64,000 bases of DNA from the NCBI RefSeq assembly GCF_039523175.1, contig NZ_BAAAEU010000010.1, positions 186,001 to 250,000 on the forward strand, given 5' to 3'. This stretch comes from Dokdonella_A soli. GTDB lineage: Bacteria > Pseudomonadota > Gammaproteobacteria > Xanthomonadales > Rhodanobacteraceae. Position numbers and translations under genes: made by a program. Below are positions 34,809 to 44,007 of the stretch, in pieces. Positions within the stretch are counted from its first letter, which is position 1. Every line of letters begins with the position of its first letter. The notes under the pieces were generated by a model, which saw nothing but the letters and a program-made list of their open reading frames with translations, searched no databases and had not been told where the DNA came from.

Positions 34809-35252
34809 ATGTTGCGCCGATCAGTTGCTGTCATTGCGCTCGTTTGTTGTGCAACCGCCGCCGCCCAATCGGTGGACCAGACGCCGCGTACGGTCGTACC
34901 CGAAAAGCTCGCGAGCTACTGGGTGATGATCAAGTCCTCGGTCGAGGCCAATGCGCCGAACTACGGCAAGAACATCCAGCAGCCCGGCTGCGCGACCGTG
35001 TCGTTCGTGGTCGAGAAGGACGGCAGCACGAGCGCGATCAAGGTGCAGCGCGTGGCGCCGGAGGGCGACCTCGGCAAGGTCGCGGCCAGTGCCGCGGCGA
35101 CCATGAAGTTCGTGCCGAGCGTGGTGAACGCCGGCCGCGACCGCGTGTTCAGCTGGCTGATCTTCCCGTTCAATCTGCCGGCCGATCCCGCGGAGCGTAC
35201 CGCGGTGATGCAGAAGTGCCAGATCGAAAAGCTCAGCTGGAAGGATCATTGA
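34809..35252 (+). CDS. periplasmic TonB C-terminal-like protein
   Basis: 147 aa from ATG 34809. A signal peptide (MLRRSVAVIALVCCATAAA) is followed by a domain like the TonB C-terminus: NYGKNIQQPGCATVSFVVEKDGS with the typical GxxxVxFxVxxDG pattern, then a helix and KFVPSVVNAG. It has no Pro-rich linker and no ExbB/ExbD partner. It is therefore a stand-alone TonB-fold protein, a common type in Xanthomonadales, of unknown role. It precedes another exported gene by 16 bp, likely in an operon. Confidence 0.68.
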   Translation: MLRRSVAVIALVCCATAAAQSVDQTPRTVVPEKLASYWVMIKSSVEANAPNYGKNIQQPGCATVSFVVEKDGSTSAIKVQRVAPEGDLGKVAASAAATMKFVPSVVNAGRDRVFSWLIFPFNLPADPAERTAVMQKCQIEKLSWKDH

Positions 35253-35268
35253 GCGCAGGGCTGACGCG

Positions 35269-36327
35269 ATGCGGGTGAGTCTGCGGGCGGCGTGGTTCGC
35301 CGCGGCGCTGGTGATCGCTGACGCGCGCCCTGTCGCAGCGGCGACGATCGAGATCTATCCGTATCTGGGCGAAGGCGACAGCGCCGACCTGACGGTGCTG
35401 GTTGGCGGTGAGAGCCGCTGCTCGATCAAGATAGCGAACGCGGCGCGAGACATCAGCAAGACACCCGTCTGCAAATTCGAGCTGCCTGCCTCGGCGACAT
35501 CGTTGACCGTGCGTCGCGGATACGGTGACGTTCACTCGGCGACGCAAAAGCGTCAACCCCGCAAGGGCGAGCAGAGCTGGCGAATTGTCGATTTCGGCGT
35601 CGCCGGAAGTCGGCTGGCGCAGTCTGGCAAGCCGTACGGTGAGCGCATGGTCGATTTCATCGCGGCGGCCGACGCTTTCGGCGCCAAGCAGTTCGGCGCG
35701 GACCACGGGCGATCGATCGCGATCGGCAAGCCGGTCGGACACGCCGAGGTCGAGGCGGCCGAGAAGCGACTCGGCTACGCGTTGCCGGTCGATTTCGTGT
35801 CGATGCAGGAAAAGGTCGGTGCCATCGCCATCGGCGACCACAGCCTCACCGCGATCGGCGATGTCGCGGATGCCTACACGCAGATGCGCAAGGTCTGGGG
35901 TACGCCCGAGGACGCGATGCAGAGCGACTATTCCGAGTCGATGCAAAAAACCCTCAAGGCCAGCACCTTGCTCTTTACCGAGGTCGGTGATGGCTATGGC
36001 GGCCTGTTCTACCGGCCGCCGCCGAGCAAGCGTTGCGGCGACAAGGGCTTCTACTACTGGACGTCGCAGGAAGGCGGCAGCGCCAGCTTGATGAACGAGG
36101 ACGGCAGCTGCATGGATTTCGCCGCCGCGTTCCGCTGGGTGCTCGAGGGGTTCCTGCTGGAAGGTTACGCCGACGAACTGTCCAGCGAAAAGCGAGCCCT
36201 GCTGGTCGATTCGTCGAACCCGGTGCAGCCGTTGGTGCTGAGGACCAACTCCAATCGGTTCGGAATCGAACTGGGCGTCCGCTGGCAGGGGCCGAATGGT
36301 TTCTGGCGCAGCCCGGACACGCGATAG
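35269..36327 (+). CDS. exported hypothetical protein with SUKH (SMI1/KNR4)-like segment
   Basis: 352 aa. A signal peptide (residues 1-24, ending PVAA) is followed by a Cys-containing N-terminal part. Residues ~160-215 (GHAEVEAAEKRLGYALPVDF, ending IGDVADAYTQM) match the SUKH pattern, in which an I/V-x3-E-x2-LG-x-LP-x-DF opening is diagnostic. The C-terminal part has GYGGLFYRPPP and DGSCMDFAAAFRWVLEGFL, also seen in SMI1/KNR4-type proteins. SUKH proteins are usually cytosolic immunity proteins against toxins; a Sec signal makes this one unusual. Family assignment is by eye. Confidence 0.5.
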   Translation: MRVSLRAAWFAAALVIADARPVAAATIEIYPYLGEGDSADLTVLVGGESRCSIKIANAARDISKTPVCKFELPASATSLTVRRGYGDVHSATQKRQPRKGEQSWRIVDFGVAGSRLAQSGKPYGERMVDFIAAADAFGAKQFGADHGRSIAIGKPVGHAEVEAAEKRLGYALPVDFVSMQEKVGAIAIGDHSLTAIGDVADAYTQMRKVWGTPEDAMQSDYSESMQKTLKASTLLFTEVGDGYGGLFYRPPPSKRCGDKGFYYWTSQEGGSASLMNEDGSCMDFAAAFRWVLEGFLLEGYADELSSEKRALLVDSSNPVQPLVLRTNSNRFGIELGVRWQGPNGFWRSPDTR

Positions 36328-36352
36328 CGCGCCGGGGTCCGAACGGGGCGGC

Positions 36353-36382
36353 TGAACGCGGCGCGGCGAACTGGCCTATAAT
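36353..36382 (+). promoter_or_regulatory. predicted sigma70 promoter of fba
   Basis: A perfect TATAAT -10 lies at 36377-36382, ~75 bp upstream of the aldolase start. The -35 is weak (TGAACG at 36353-36358, spacing 18). It stands out in this GC-rich sequence. Confidence 0.6.
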
Positions 36383-36458
36383 CGCCGCCCCTGAATAACC
36401 CGACCCCGGCCGGCGCGAGCCATAGGCCGCGGCGCGCTTTCGTTTGACGGAGCTAGTG

Positions 36459-37469
36459 ATGAGTATCGAAGAGCTTGAAAGCATCGCCCAGGCGATGGTG
36501 GCACCGGGCAAGGGCATCATCGCGATTGACGAATCCACCGCCACGATCAAGAAGCGCTTCGACTCGGTCGGCGTGCCGAACACGGAAGAGAACCGCCGCG
36601 CCTACCGCGAGATGCTGCTGACTGCGCCGAAGCTCGGCGAGCACATCTCCGGCGCAATTCTTTACGATGAGACGATCCGCCAGGCGACCAAGGCCGGCGT
36701 GCCGTTCACCAAGATCATGATGGACGCCGGCATCCTGCCCGGCATCAAGGTCGACCTCGGCGCGAAGCCGCTGGCTGGCTTCCCCGGTGAACTGGTGACC
36801 GAGGGCCTCGACGGCCTGCGCGAGCGCCTCGCCGAATACGCCCGCCTCGGCGCGAAGTTCGCCAAGTGGCGCGCGGTCATCACGATCGGCGAGGACACGC
36901 CGAGCGGCACCTGCATCGAGGCGAACTCGCATGCGCTCGCGCGCTACGCGGCGCTGTGCCAGGAAGCCGGCATCGTGCCGATGGTCGAGCCCGAGGTGCT
37001 GATGGACGGCGACCACGATCTGGATGTTTCCTACGAGGTCACCGAGGCGACGCTGCGTTCGCTGTTCGGCGCACTGTACGAGCAGAACGTGATGCTTGAA
37101 GGCACGATCCTGAAGGCGAGCATGGTCATCTCCGGCAAGGACTGCCCGGACCAGGCCGCCGTTGACGAGGTCGCCGAAGCGACCGTGCGCTGCCTGAAGG
37201 CCGCGGTGCCGGCCACGATCCCGGGCATCGTGTTCCTGTCCGGCGGCCAGTCCGACGAACAGGCCACTGCGCACCTCAACGCGATGAACCAGATGGGCCC
37301 GCACCCGTGGCCGCTGTCATTCTCCTACGGCCGCGCGATGCAGACCGCCGCGCTCACGCTGTGGGGCAAGGACATGCAGGCGAATTTCGCGGCGGCGCAG
37401 AACATGGTCGTCTTGCGTGCTAAGCAGAACGGCCTCGCCGCGTTGGGCCAGTGGAAGAAGGTCGCCTGA
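36459..37469 (+). CDS. fba: fructose-bisphosphate aldolase class I
   Basis: 336 aa from ATG 36459, with GGAG 6 nt upstream. It belongs to the eukaryote-type class I family: VAPGKGIIAIDESTATIKKR near the N-terminus, LYDETIRQ, KWRAVITIG, VEPEVLMDGDH, and the Schiff-base Lys in GTILKASMV. It cleaves fructose-1,6-bisphosphate to DHAP and glyceraldehyde-3-phosphate without metal. The gene has its own promoter and a strong terminator. It lies at the end of the pgk-pyk-fba neighbourhood known from Xanthomonadales. Confidence 0.96.
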   Translation: MSIEELESIAQAMVAPGKGIIAIDESTATIKKRFDSVGVPNTEENRRAYREMLLTAPKLGEHISGAILYDETIRQATKAGVPFTKIMMDAGILPGIKVDLGAKPLAGFPGELVTEGLDGLRERLAEYARLGAKFAKWRAVITIGEDTPSGTCIEANSHALARYAALCQEAGIVPMVEPEVLMDGDHDLDVSYEVTEATLRSLFGALYEQNVMLEGTILKASMVISGKDCPDQAAVDEVAEATVRCLKAAVPATIPGIVFLSGGQSDEQATAHLNAMNQMGPHPWPLSFSYGRAMQTAALTLWGKDMQANFAAAQNMVVLRAKQNGLAALGQWKKVA

Positions 37470-37497
37470 CGCACACGCTGCTTCATTGGGTGTGACG

Positions 37498-37529
37498 AAA
37501 AACGGGCGCCTCGGCGCCCGTTTTTTTTT
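37498..37529 (+). terminator. rho-independent terminator of fba
   Basis: AACGGGCGCC (37501-37510), a 2-nt loop and GGCGCCCGTT (37513-37522) form a perfect 10-bp stem followed by a run of Ts to 37529, 31 nt after the fba stop. The upstream A-rich arm may also let it act for the opposing gene ending at 37669. Confidence 0.93.
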
Positions 37530-37668
37530 GTCCTTCCTGGGTACGGAGTCGGTCCGCTGCGCGACAGCGATATCGATGAACTTGAGTTCGGCCTGCCCCC
37601 GGATCAACCGCATTGGCGATTGATCCGGGGGGCGATCCGTCCTGGATCGCACCGCAGGTGTTTCCTTC

Positions 37669-40600
37669 CTATTGCTGAGGAATGTTGCCCCCATCGTTGC
37701 CGGGATCGAACCCGCTGCGGAACAGCACCAGGATGTCGTCATCGCTGGCTGTGTTGTTGGCGGGGTTCGGGTCGCCGGCGCTGCTCACGTTGACTGTGTA
37801 GACGACATCGCTGCCGACGGCATTGGGCAGCACCGGCGCGGTCACCAGCCAGCTGACGCTGCCGGCGGCCGGTACCACGATACCGCTGTCGCTCAACGCA
37901 CCTGTGCCGCTGGCCGTGCAGGTCGCGCCGGGTCCGCCAAGGCAGGTCCAGTTCGCCTGATTGATGTTGAGCTGCGCCGGGAACACGCTGCTGATACTGG
38001 CGCTGCTGATCGGGTTCAGGGTGGGATTGCTCACTGTGACCGTGTAGGTCAGCGCCGCGCCGTATTGCGCGTAGGCGCGGCCATCGCTGATGCTGATGCC
38101 AAGATCGCGCGGCTGCACTGCGTTGAAGCTCGCATTGACCGTGCAGTCCGCGGTAACCGGCGCGGTCGTGTAGACATTGCCCGCGAGACTCCCGCCGCAA
38201 CCGCTCACCGTGCCGATCGTGTAGCCGAGCGCAGGTGTCACCGTGAAACGGGTCGTGCCGCCGTCGCTGACCTGCACGGGCGTCGACGGCGAGATCGAGC
38301 CGTTGGTTCCGGCACCCGGTGTCACCGTATGCCCGACTGACGCGACGCAGCTTTGCACCTTGACATCGTCCAGCCACCAGCCGGGCTCTCCTTGTGAGTT
38401 GTCCGTGCCGAGCCGGTAACGGAACTGCACGTTCTGGCCCGCATAGGAAGCGATATCGACGACCGACTTGTGCCAGTCCTGGACGCCACACCAACCCTGC
38501 AGGTTCCCAAGCGGGTTCTGGTAGTTGGATGCGATCGGTCCGGTATAGGGATCGGTCAACAATGATGCGCTGCTGATCTGCGTCCAGGTGATGCCATCGG
38601 TCGACACTTCGAGGATGCCGCCGTCGAAGCACGCTGTCCCACTCGCCTGTTCGAGGTTCCACTTGGTCCAGAACTGCAACGTAAGCGGCAACTGCCCGGA
38701 AGGCAGCGCAATCTGTGGCGAGACGAAGCGCTGGTCGCTCGCCGTCGGAGATTCGGTGGCTTGCCACGAATGCGCACCACTGTGGACACTCGCCGTATTG
38801 TCTGTCCAGGTATTGACGCCGATACCGCCGTTGTGGGACGACCAACCGCTGAGTCCGGACTCGAATCCATAGCTGTACACGGTCTGCGCGGTCGTTCCCT
38901 TCGAGCAATCACCGGGCAGCGGCGCCGTGGTGAATGCAAACGTCGGCGATGCCGCGCCGGTACCACATGCATTGGTCGGCATGACGCGCCAGTAGAACGT
39001 CGTGTTCGAGACCAGATCCACGTTTGGCGTGGTCGAGGTTCCAGTGGCCGACTGCGTGAACACGATATTGGTGAACGCGGCGTCGGTCGCGATCTGGAGC
39101 GTGTAGGTTTCTGTATTGCTGCCGGTCCATGCAAAGGTCGGACGTGCCGGCTGATTTGTCGCTGCATTGGCCGGTGCCGTGAGTGTCGGCGCGGTCGGTG
39201 TCGTGGCGAACACCGACAGTTGGGTGGTTGCGCTTTGCGCGGCGGCACCGATCGCCGTGCCACTGACCGTGATCGGATAGAGGCCCGCCGCTACGCCTGC
39301 TGTGTTGCCGATCGTCAGCGAGCTCGATCCCGGGAGCGTGGAGACGACAGGCGGCATGAGCGTGGTCGTCGACGGCGCGGGGTTGCCCGATGCCACCAGC
39401 GTGACCGCACCGTTGTAACCAGCGGTGCTGCCGACGTTCACCGTGAACGTCGCCGGTGTGCCGGCGCAGACTGAAATGGCTGCCGGCGTCGCGCTCAGCG
39501 TGAAGCCGGGTGTAAGGCTGCAATTGGGGAACTTGAAGCTGCCGATGCGGGTTTTCCAGCTCCCGGTGGAATCGACGTACTCCCCGGTGTACCAGAACGT
39601 GCAATCGTCGACCGGATCGACGGTCAGGTCGCTGTAGTCACCCCAACGGTTGCCGCTACCGCTCTGGCTGCCGGTGCCGTCGAACAGATGTGCTTCCGCC
39701 TGACTCAGGACGCCCGGCGGGTCGCCGGCCAGTCGTCCGGCGTAACGCAGCTGCGGATGGAGGGTGGCGCTCGATGCGCTGTAACCGATCGCGATATTGC
39801 CCATGGTGTCCATCGCCGCACTGCCCATCCAGCGCCAGGTGTTATCCGGCTGATAGGTGCCTTCCTGGAATACCGTCGGCGCGCCGGTCGTGGCATTGCG
39901 CAGCTCGAACCAGCGCACGCCGGCCACGCTGTTCGCGCTCACCGTGTAATTGCCGACCAGCGCCTCGTGGTCGACGAAGTTTCTATAGGCCAGCCGGAAC
40001 ATCAGGCGGTCGCCGATACCGTCCAGTCCATCACCGACGCCCTGCTGAGGCACGCAGCTGCGGCTTGACGTGCACGCCGCGGTAAAAGCCGCCGCGGCCG
40101 GACTGCCGGCCACGGTGAACGTCGTGTTGCTTGGGGTCGCGAAATCGGCGTGGAAGTGAAAGACCTTGTAGACGGGAATGGTATCGCCCGGAAACTCCAC
40201 GAACGGTTCCGCCGCGCCCAGCGCCGGCAGCATCTGACCATCCAGATTGGCGGGCAGGATCGGTGAATCGTTGGCGCTGATGATGCCGGTGCTCACGAAG
40301 GTGGCCGGATTGCCCTTGAGCATCGCGGTGCGATCGAACGCGAACGGCTGCGGGCCGAGGTAGGTGTTTCCTGCGGCGTTGAACACATTCATCGCCATGT
40401 AGTAGCCGTCCGGCCATACGCCCAGGTGCGGATAGTCGAAGAAGTTCGAGCCGAGGTGAAAGCCATAGCGATGGTAGGTGCCGGTCGCATCACTGGTGGA
40501 GGAAACGGCGATGCACTCGTCCGTGATCGGTTGGCCGCTCGCGCCGGCGAACTGGCTGATGACCCAGCGCTTGGCGAGCTGGTCATAGAGCACGACCGGA

Positions 40601-41115
40601 TCGCCGGCGCCGCCGGTCTCGCAGACGCCGCCAAAACCGGCCCATAGCGCCGAGATATGGGTCGGCCCCGCCAATGAAGCGCCGGTCGCCTTGTCGAAGA
40701 TCTGATACGACGCATTGACCATCTGCACGTATTGCGTTTCACCGACTTGGCCATCCGTGTCGGGCGGAGCGCATCCGCAGCCCGAGCCGGTGGCGTCGAT
40801 GCCGTCGAACGTCGTGATCGGAAGCGGCATCTGCCGGCTCGGCGCGTGCGTGTTCTGGACCACCGGATCCACGCTGTCGACGTGGTGGTTCGGAATTCTC
40901 GGGTTCTCGGCCGCTTCGCGCTCGTCGGCCTTCGGGCCGTTCCATGCCGGCAGGTAGTACAGCGGCAGCGACGTGTCGTTCTGATAGGAGGTGCCGGACT
41001 GGACCGGATTGCCGCTGTCGTGCGCTGGCGCCTGGGCCAGCGCCGGGCCCGCCAGAAGGGCGGCCAACAACGTGCAAACCATTCCGCGTAGGGATGGATG
41101 TTCGGGAAATTTCAT
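37669..41115 (-). CDS. very large secreted protein with Fn3-like, MAM-like and DUF11-like domains
   Basis: 1148 aa from ATG 41115. The signal peptide (SLRGMVCTLLAALLAGPALA) ends near residue 28. An N-terminal ~450-residue domain (HVDSVDPVVQNTH, FDGIDATGSGCGCAPPDTDG, VGVWPDGYYMAMNVF-like strands) is probably a beta-propeller. Later come an immunoglobulin-like stretch (~540-620), an Fn3-like segment (FAWTGSNTETYTLQIATD), a MAM/jelly-roll-like unit (SYGFESGLSGWSSHNGG, then WWLDDVKVQSC), a VTPxxGYxI repeat and a DUF11-type domain (LGISISDGRAYAQYGAALTY). The end DDILVLFRSGFDPG is a variant of the IFxxGF tail, here followed by 10 more residues. It is likely exported to the surface or medium; role unknown. 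Confidence 0.72.
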   Translation of the reverse strand: MKFPEHPSLRGMVCTLLAALLAGPALAQAPAHDSGNPVQSGTSYQNDTSLPLYYLPAWNGPKADEREAAENPRIPNHHVDSVDPVVQNTHAPSRQMPLPITTFDGIDATGSGCGCAPPDTDGQVGETQYVQMVNASYQIFDKATGASLAGPTHISALWAGFGGVCETGGAGDPVVLYDQLAKRWVISQFAGASGQPITDECIAVSSTSDATGTYHRYGFHLGSNFFDYPHLGVWPDGYYMAMNVFNAAGNTYLGPQPFAFDRTAMLKGNPATFVSTGIISANDSPILPANLDGQMLPALGAAEPFVEFPGDTIPVYKVFHFHADFATPSNTTFTVAGSPAAAAFTAACTSSRSCVPQQGVGDGLDGIGDRLMFRLAYRNFVDHEALVGNYTVSANSVAGVRWFELRNATTGAPTVFQEGTYQPDNTWRWMGSAAMDTMGNIAIGYSASSATLHPQLRYAGRLAGDPPGVLSQAEAHLFDGTGSQSGSGNRWGDYSDLTVDPVDDCTFWYTGEYVDSTGSWKTRIGSFKFPNCSLTPGFTLSATPAAISVCAGTPATFTVNVGSTAGYNGAVTLVASGNPAPSTTTLMPPVVSTLPGSSSLTIGNTAGVAAGLYPITVSGTAIGAAAQSATTQLSVFATTPTAPTLTAPANAATNQPARPTFAWTGSNTETYTLQIATDAAFTNIVFTQSATGTSTTPNVDLVSNTTFYWRVMPTNACGTGAASPTFAFTTAPLPGDCSKGTTAQTVYSYGFESGLSGWSSHNGGIGVNTWTDNTASVHSGAHSWQATESPTASDQRFVSPQIALPSGQLPLTLQFWTKWNLEQASGTACFDGGILEVSTDGITWTQISSASLLTDPYTGPIASNYQNPLGNLQGWCGVQDWHKSVVDIASYAGQNVQFRYRLGTDNSQGEPGWWLDDVKVQSCVASVGHTVTPGAGTNGSISPSTPVQVSDGGTTRFTVTPALGYTIGTVSGCGGSLAGNVYTTAPVTADCTVNASFNAVQPRDLGISISDGRAYAQYGAALTYTVTVSNPTLNPISSASISSVFPAQLNINQANWTCLGGPGATCTASGTGALSDSGIVVPAAGSVSWLVTAPVLPNAVGSDVVYTVNVSSAGDPNPANNTASDDDILVLFRSGFDPGNDGGNIPQQ

Positions 41116-41348
41116 CGATTTCTCACTGTAACGAAGCGACATTGCCTAGCGCGGAATTGCGCCGCGGCTCCGCGAGGGCGCCTATCCACGACACCTTCGC
41201 GGTTTACAGACTTTGTTCACCGGGAAAAACGGCACCGCTTTCCAGCGTTCGGCAAGGAATGCGGCGACGCCCGCCGCCGCACTCCTCACTGATATCGACT
41301 GACGTCCGTCGCCGGCTGCATGCCGACTTGCGGACCGGCCGTTAGTGC

Positions 41349-43808
41349 CTACTCGAACCCGTTGGCGAAGATCCGATCCGGGACACCCACGCTGAACGTC
41401 ACCGGGAGCGCGACCGTGCTGTCGAAGCGCGTGTTGCTGTACACGCAGATGTTTGCGTGATACGTGCCGTCCGTCAGGTTGCCCGCGTTCAAGGTCGCGG
41501 TGACCGTGTCGCTCTGGCCGGGCAGGGTGGTGCCGGAACTGTGGTCGAAGGACAGCCACGGCACGCTGGTGGGGCTGACGCACGGGCCGCCTGGAACCGC
41601 AATCGCGAACGCGCTCACCGCGATGGAGCCATCGCCGAAAGGTCCGATCAGCTTCGCATGACCTGTGGTCAGATCCACGGTGTAGATGCTGCTCACGGTT
41701 GGCGTGAGCGGAAATGCGGCGTAGTAGAGGATGCCACTGGACTGGTCGAAGTCCATCGATTGCAGATCGTAGATGCCGGCGTCGAGACCGGTCGCGCCAA
41801 TCAGCCTGAGGTGGCCATTCGTCTTGTCGATCGCGTACAGGCTGTCGGTCGCCTCATCGATGCCGTACATCGCGCCGTTCGGAGCGATCGCGATATCGAG
41901 CATGCGGGTTCCGTTCAAGCTGACCCGATCGAGCTTCGCGATCCAGGTCGGGCTGCCGAAGCGCGGGTCGATCGCGTAGAGATCGGTGCGGTTCGGCGCC
42001 GTGTCGGTCGAGGCCACGGCGTAGACCGTGTGGGTGGTCGCATCCCACTTCATGCCGTGCCAGAGTTCGCCGGCGATGGTCGGCGAGGGCGCAGAGGGCG
42101 CCGCACCGCTGGCAACGATGCGCGTGCCGTTACCCGATCCGTTGTTGCCAAGCCAATAGAACTGGAAGCCCCAGCACGAGTTGAAGTCACAGCCGCCGTT
42201 GGTCTGCAGATATTGCTTGGTGAAATCATTGTCGATGAAACCACCGACCTGATTGGTACTGACGTCGTAGTTGTTCTGGGTCAGGGTTTGCGGCGCCAGG
42301 GCGTCCAGTGACACATAGCGCGATCCGGAGGAGATGGAACCGATCGCATAGGCAGGCACCCTGGCAGTGCTGGTTTGAGAGACGGAGGCACTCGTCCGGA
42401 ACGCGTTCGAAGCGCCAGCGTGCGCCCGCACCGCGTCGCGCGGATCCGGATTCGATGCCGAATAGTGTGCGAGCACCGGTGTGGCCAGCGACCCGACATA
42501 CGGCGTCGCGAAGTGAAAGCCGCTGCTCGCCGGTGTCTGGCCCAACACCCAAGCCAAGGCGGTATTGCCGGCGTTGCCGATCGTCACCGGCGCGGTCGTC
42601 GATGCGCCCACCGCGGCGGATGCCTGGATTGCAGTGGGGTTGGCGGTGATCGCCGCACTTAGCACTTCGATATGCGCGGTGGAGGTGGCGGTGACCGAGT
42701 ACGGCATCGGACCCGGCGTCCAGCGGATCGCCTTGCCATTCGTCAACACCGGCTGCCACCACGAATACTGCAGGTAGGTGGGCGCTACGCCATTGGCGCC
42801 GTAGTCCCTCTGGATCCCGGCGGTGGAACTGGCGCCGTAGTCGCCCGGAAATCCATTGCCATTGCCGCCGTCATTGAACGCCATCGACTGGTATTGGAAC
42901 GTGATCTGGCTGGTCGCTTCGTCGATGACCGCTTCGAAGGTGATCCCGGGCCCCGGCGTGTGGTTGCGGGTCATCCCTTGCCATTCGACGATGAAGCGGC
43001 GATTCGGCGCCGTTCCCTGCGTGTCGGCGTATACCGTGCCGCCATCGAGCGTGGAGTTCCAGATCGTCCATGCCGGCATGATCAGATCAGAGGCAAAGAT
43101 AATCGGCATCTGGCCGAAATTCGAATCGGCACCGAAATGGCAACCGGGCTGGCCGACCAGAATTGCACCGCTCAAGGTCACGCAGAGCTGGTTCGCGGCC
43201 GCGTGTTCATAGAAGCGGAACGAGAATGGCATCGTCACGTCGGCCGTCGTTGACGTGCCGCCGGTTCCGGGCGCTATCAGCATCGTGGCGGTCGGCGATT
43301 GGCTCAGGTCGACGAACGCGAACGGCACCGTATCGTCGAAGCTGTACACGGGGGGAGGAGCGTCCTGAGCGGTCCAGATCGAGTTGATATCCGTGCTCTG
43401 CCAGACCAGGTTCTGTACCGGATAAGTGAACTGCAGGCTGGCGCCGTCGGCAAGCCGTTGATTCAATTGGTTATTGAAATAGGAGGCCGACGCCATGAAG
43501 CCGTTGTTGGCCTGCAGATAGTGCCAATCGAGTTCGCGTCCGCTGTGGTTGGTGACCGTGTAGCAGACGCCGAAGGAATCACCGGGATTGATGCCCAAGG
43601 TCGTCGCCGTGCTGCAGGAGATCGGGCCTGATGTCCACGGCGTGAGCGTGGTGACCAGGTCGATGCCGGCGGTGACGGTGGGAGCGCCGATCGATTGTCC
43701 CGGCCCTGTCGAGGATTGCGGACGGGGACTCGTGGCATGGTCGTGAGTGGCCGCGGCTGAACCCGCAAACGCGAGCAAGGCGGCGGCGATGGCAAGCTGT
43801 GCTTTCAT
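41349..43808 (-). CDS. large secreted protein with C-terminal IFANGFE tail
   Basis: 819 aa from ATG 43808. A signal peptide (MKAQLAIAAALLAFAGSAAA) is followed by a His-rich start. A beta-rich N-terminal half contains HYLQANNGFM and GDSFGVCYTVTNHSG. A WD-/NHL-like part (~610-740) has repeats such as LYAIDPRFGSP, MYGIDEATDSLYAIDKTNG and SSIYTVDLTTGHAKLIG, resembling a beta-propeller of the DUF4394 type. The protein ends VGVPDRIFANGFE, the clearest case of the tail found on several exported proteins here. It is 230 bp upstream of the 1148-aa gene on the same strand, so the two may act together. Confidence 0.72.
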   Translation of the reverse strand: MKAQLAIAAALLAFAGSAAATHDHATSPRPQSSTGPGQSIGAPTVTAGIDLVTTLTPWTSGPISCSTATTLGINPGDSFGVCYTVTNHSGRELDWHYLQANNGFMASASYFNNQLNQRLADGASLQFTYPVQNLVWQSTDINSIWTAQDAPPPVYSFDDTVPFAFVDLSQSPTATMLIAPGTGGTSTTADVTMPFSFRFYEHAAANQLCVTLSGAILVGQPGCHFGADSNFGQMPIIFASDLIMPAWTIWNSTLDGGTVYADTQGTAPNRRFIVEWQGMTRNHTPGPGITFEAVIDEATSQITFQYQSMAFNDGGNGNGFPGDYGASSTAGIQRDYGANGVAPTYLQYSWWQPVLTNGKAIRWTPGPMPYSVTATSTAHIEVLSAAITANPTAIQASAAVGASTTAPVTIGNAGNTALAWVLGQTPASSGFHFATPYVGSLATPVLAHYSASNPDPRDAVRAHAGASNAFRTSASVSQTSTARVPAYAIGSISSGSRYVSLDALAPQTLTQNNYDVSTNQVGGFIDNDFTKQYLQTNGGCDFNSCWGFQFYWLGNNGSGNGTRIVASGAAPSAPSPTIAGELWHGMKWDATTHTVYAVASTDTAPNRTDLYAIDPRFGSPTWIAKLDRVSLNGTRMLDIAIAPNGAMYGIDEATDSLYAIDKTNGHLRLIGATGLDAGIYDLQSMDFDQSSGILYYAAFPLTPTVSSIYTVDLTTGHAKLIGPFGDGSIAVSAFAIAVPGGPCVSPTSVPWLSFDHSSGTTLPGQSDTVTATLNAGNLTDGTYHANICVYSNTRFDSTVALPVTFSVGVPDRIFANGFE

Positions 43809-44007
43809 GATGCGGGAACTCTCCGGCAGATGTTGATGCGCGTTGCCTATCGGCACGTGGCGCTGTTGGCCGGTTTTATCGAGGCATCGAACCCAGCCCC
43901 TGGACGTACGCCGGCTTCCGCTCGACTATGTGACCCTGCCGAGGCGGTGTCATTCCAATCCGGTTCGAATCGCGTTTGGATTGATTGCAAACGCTGCAAT
44001 CCGACTT

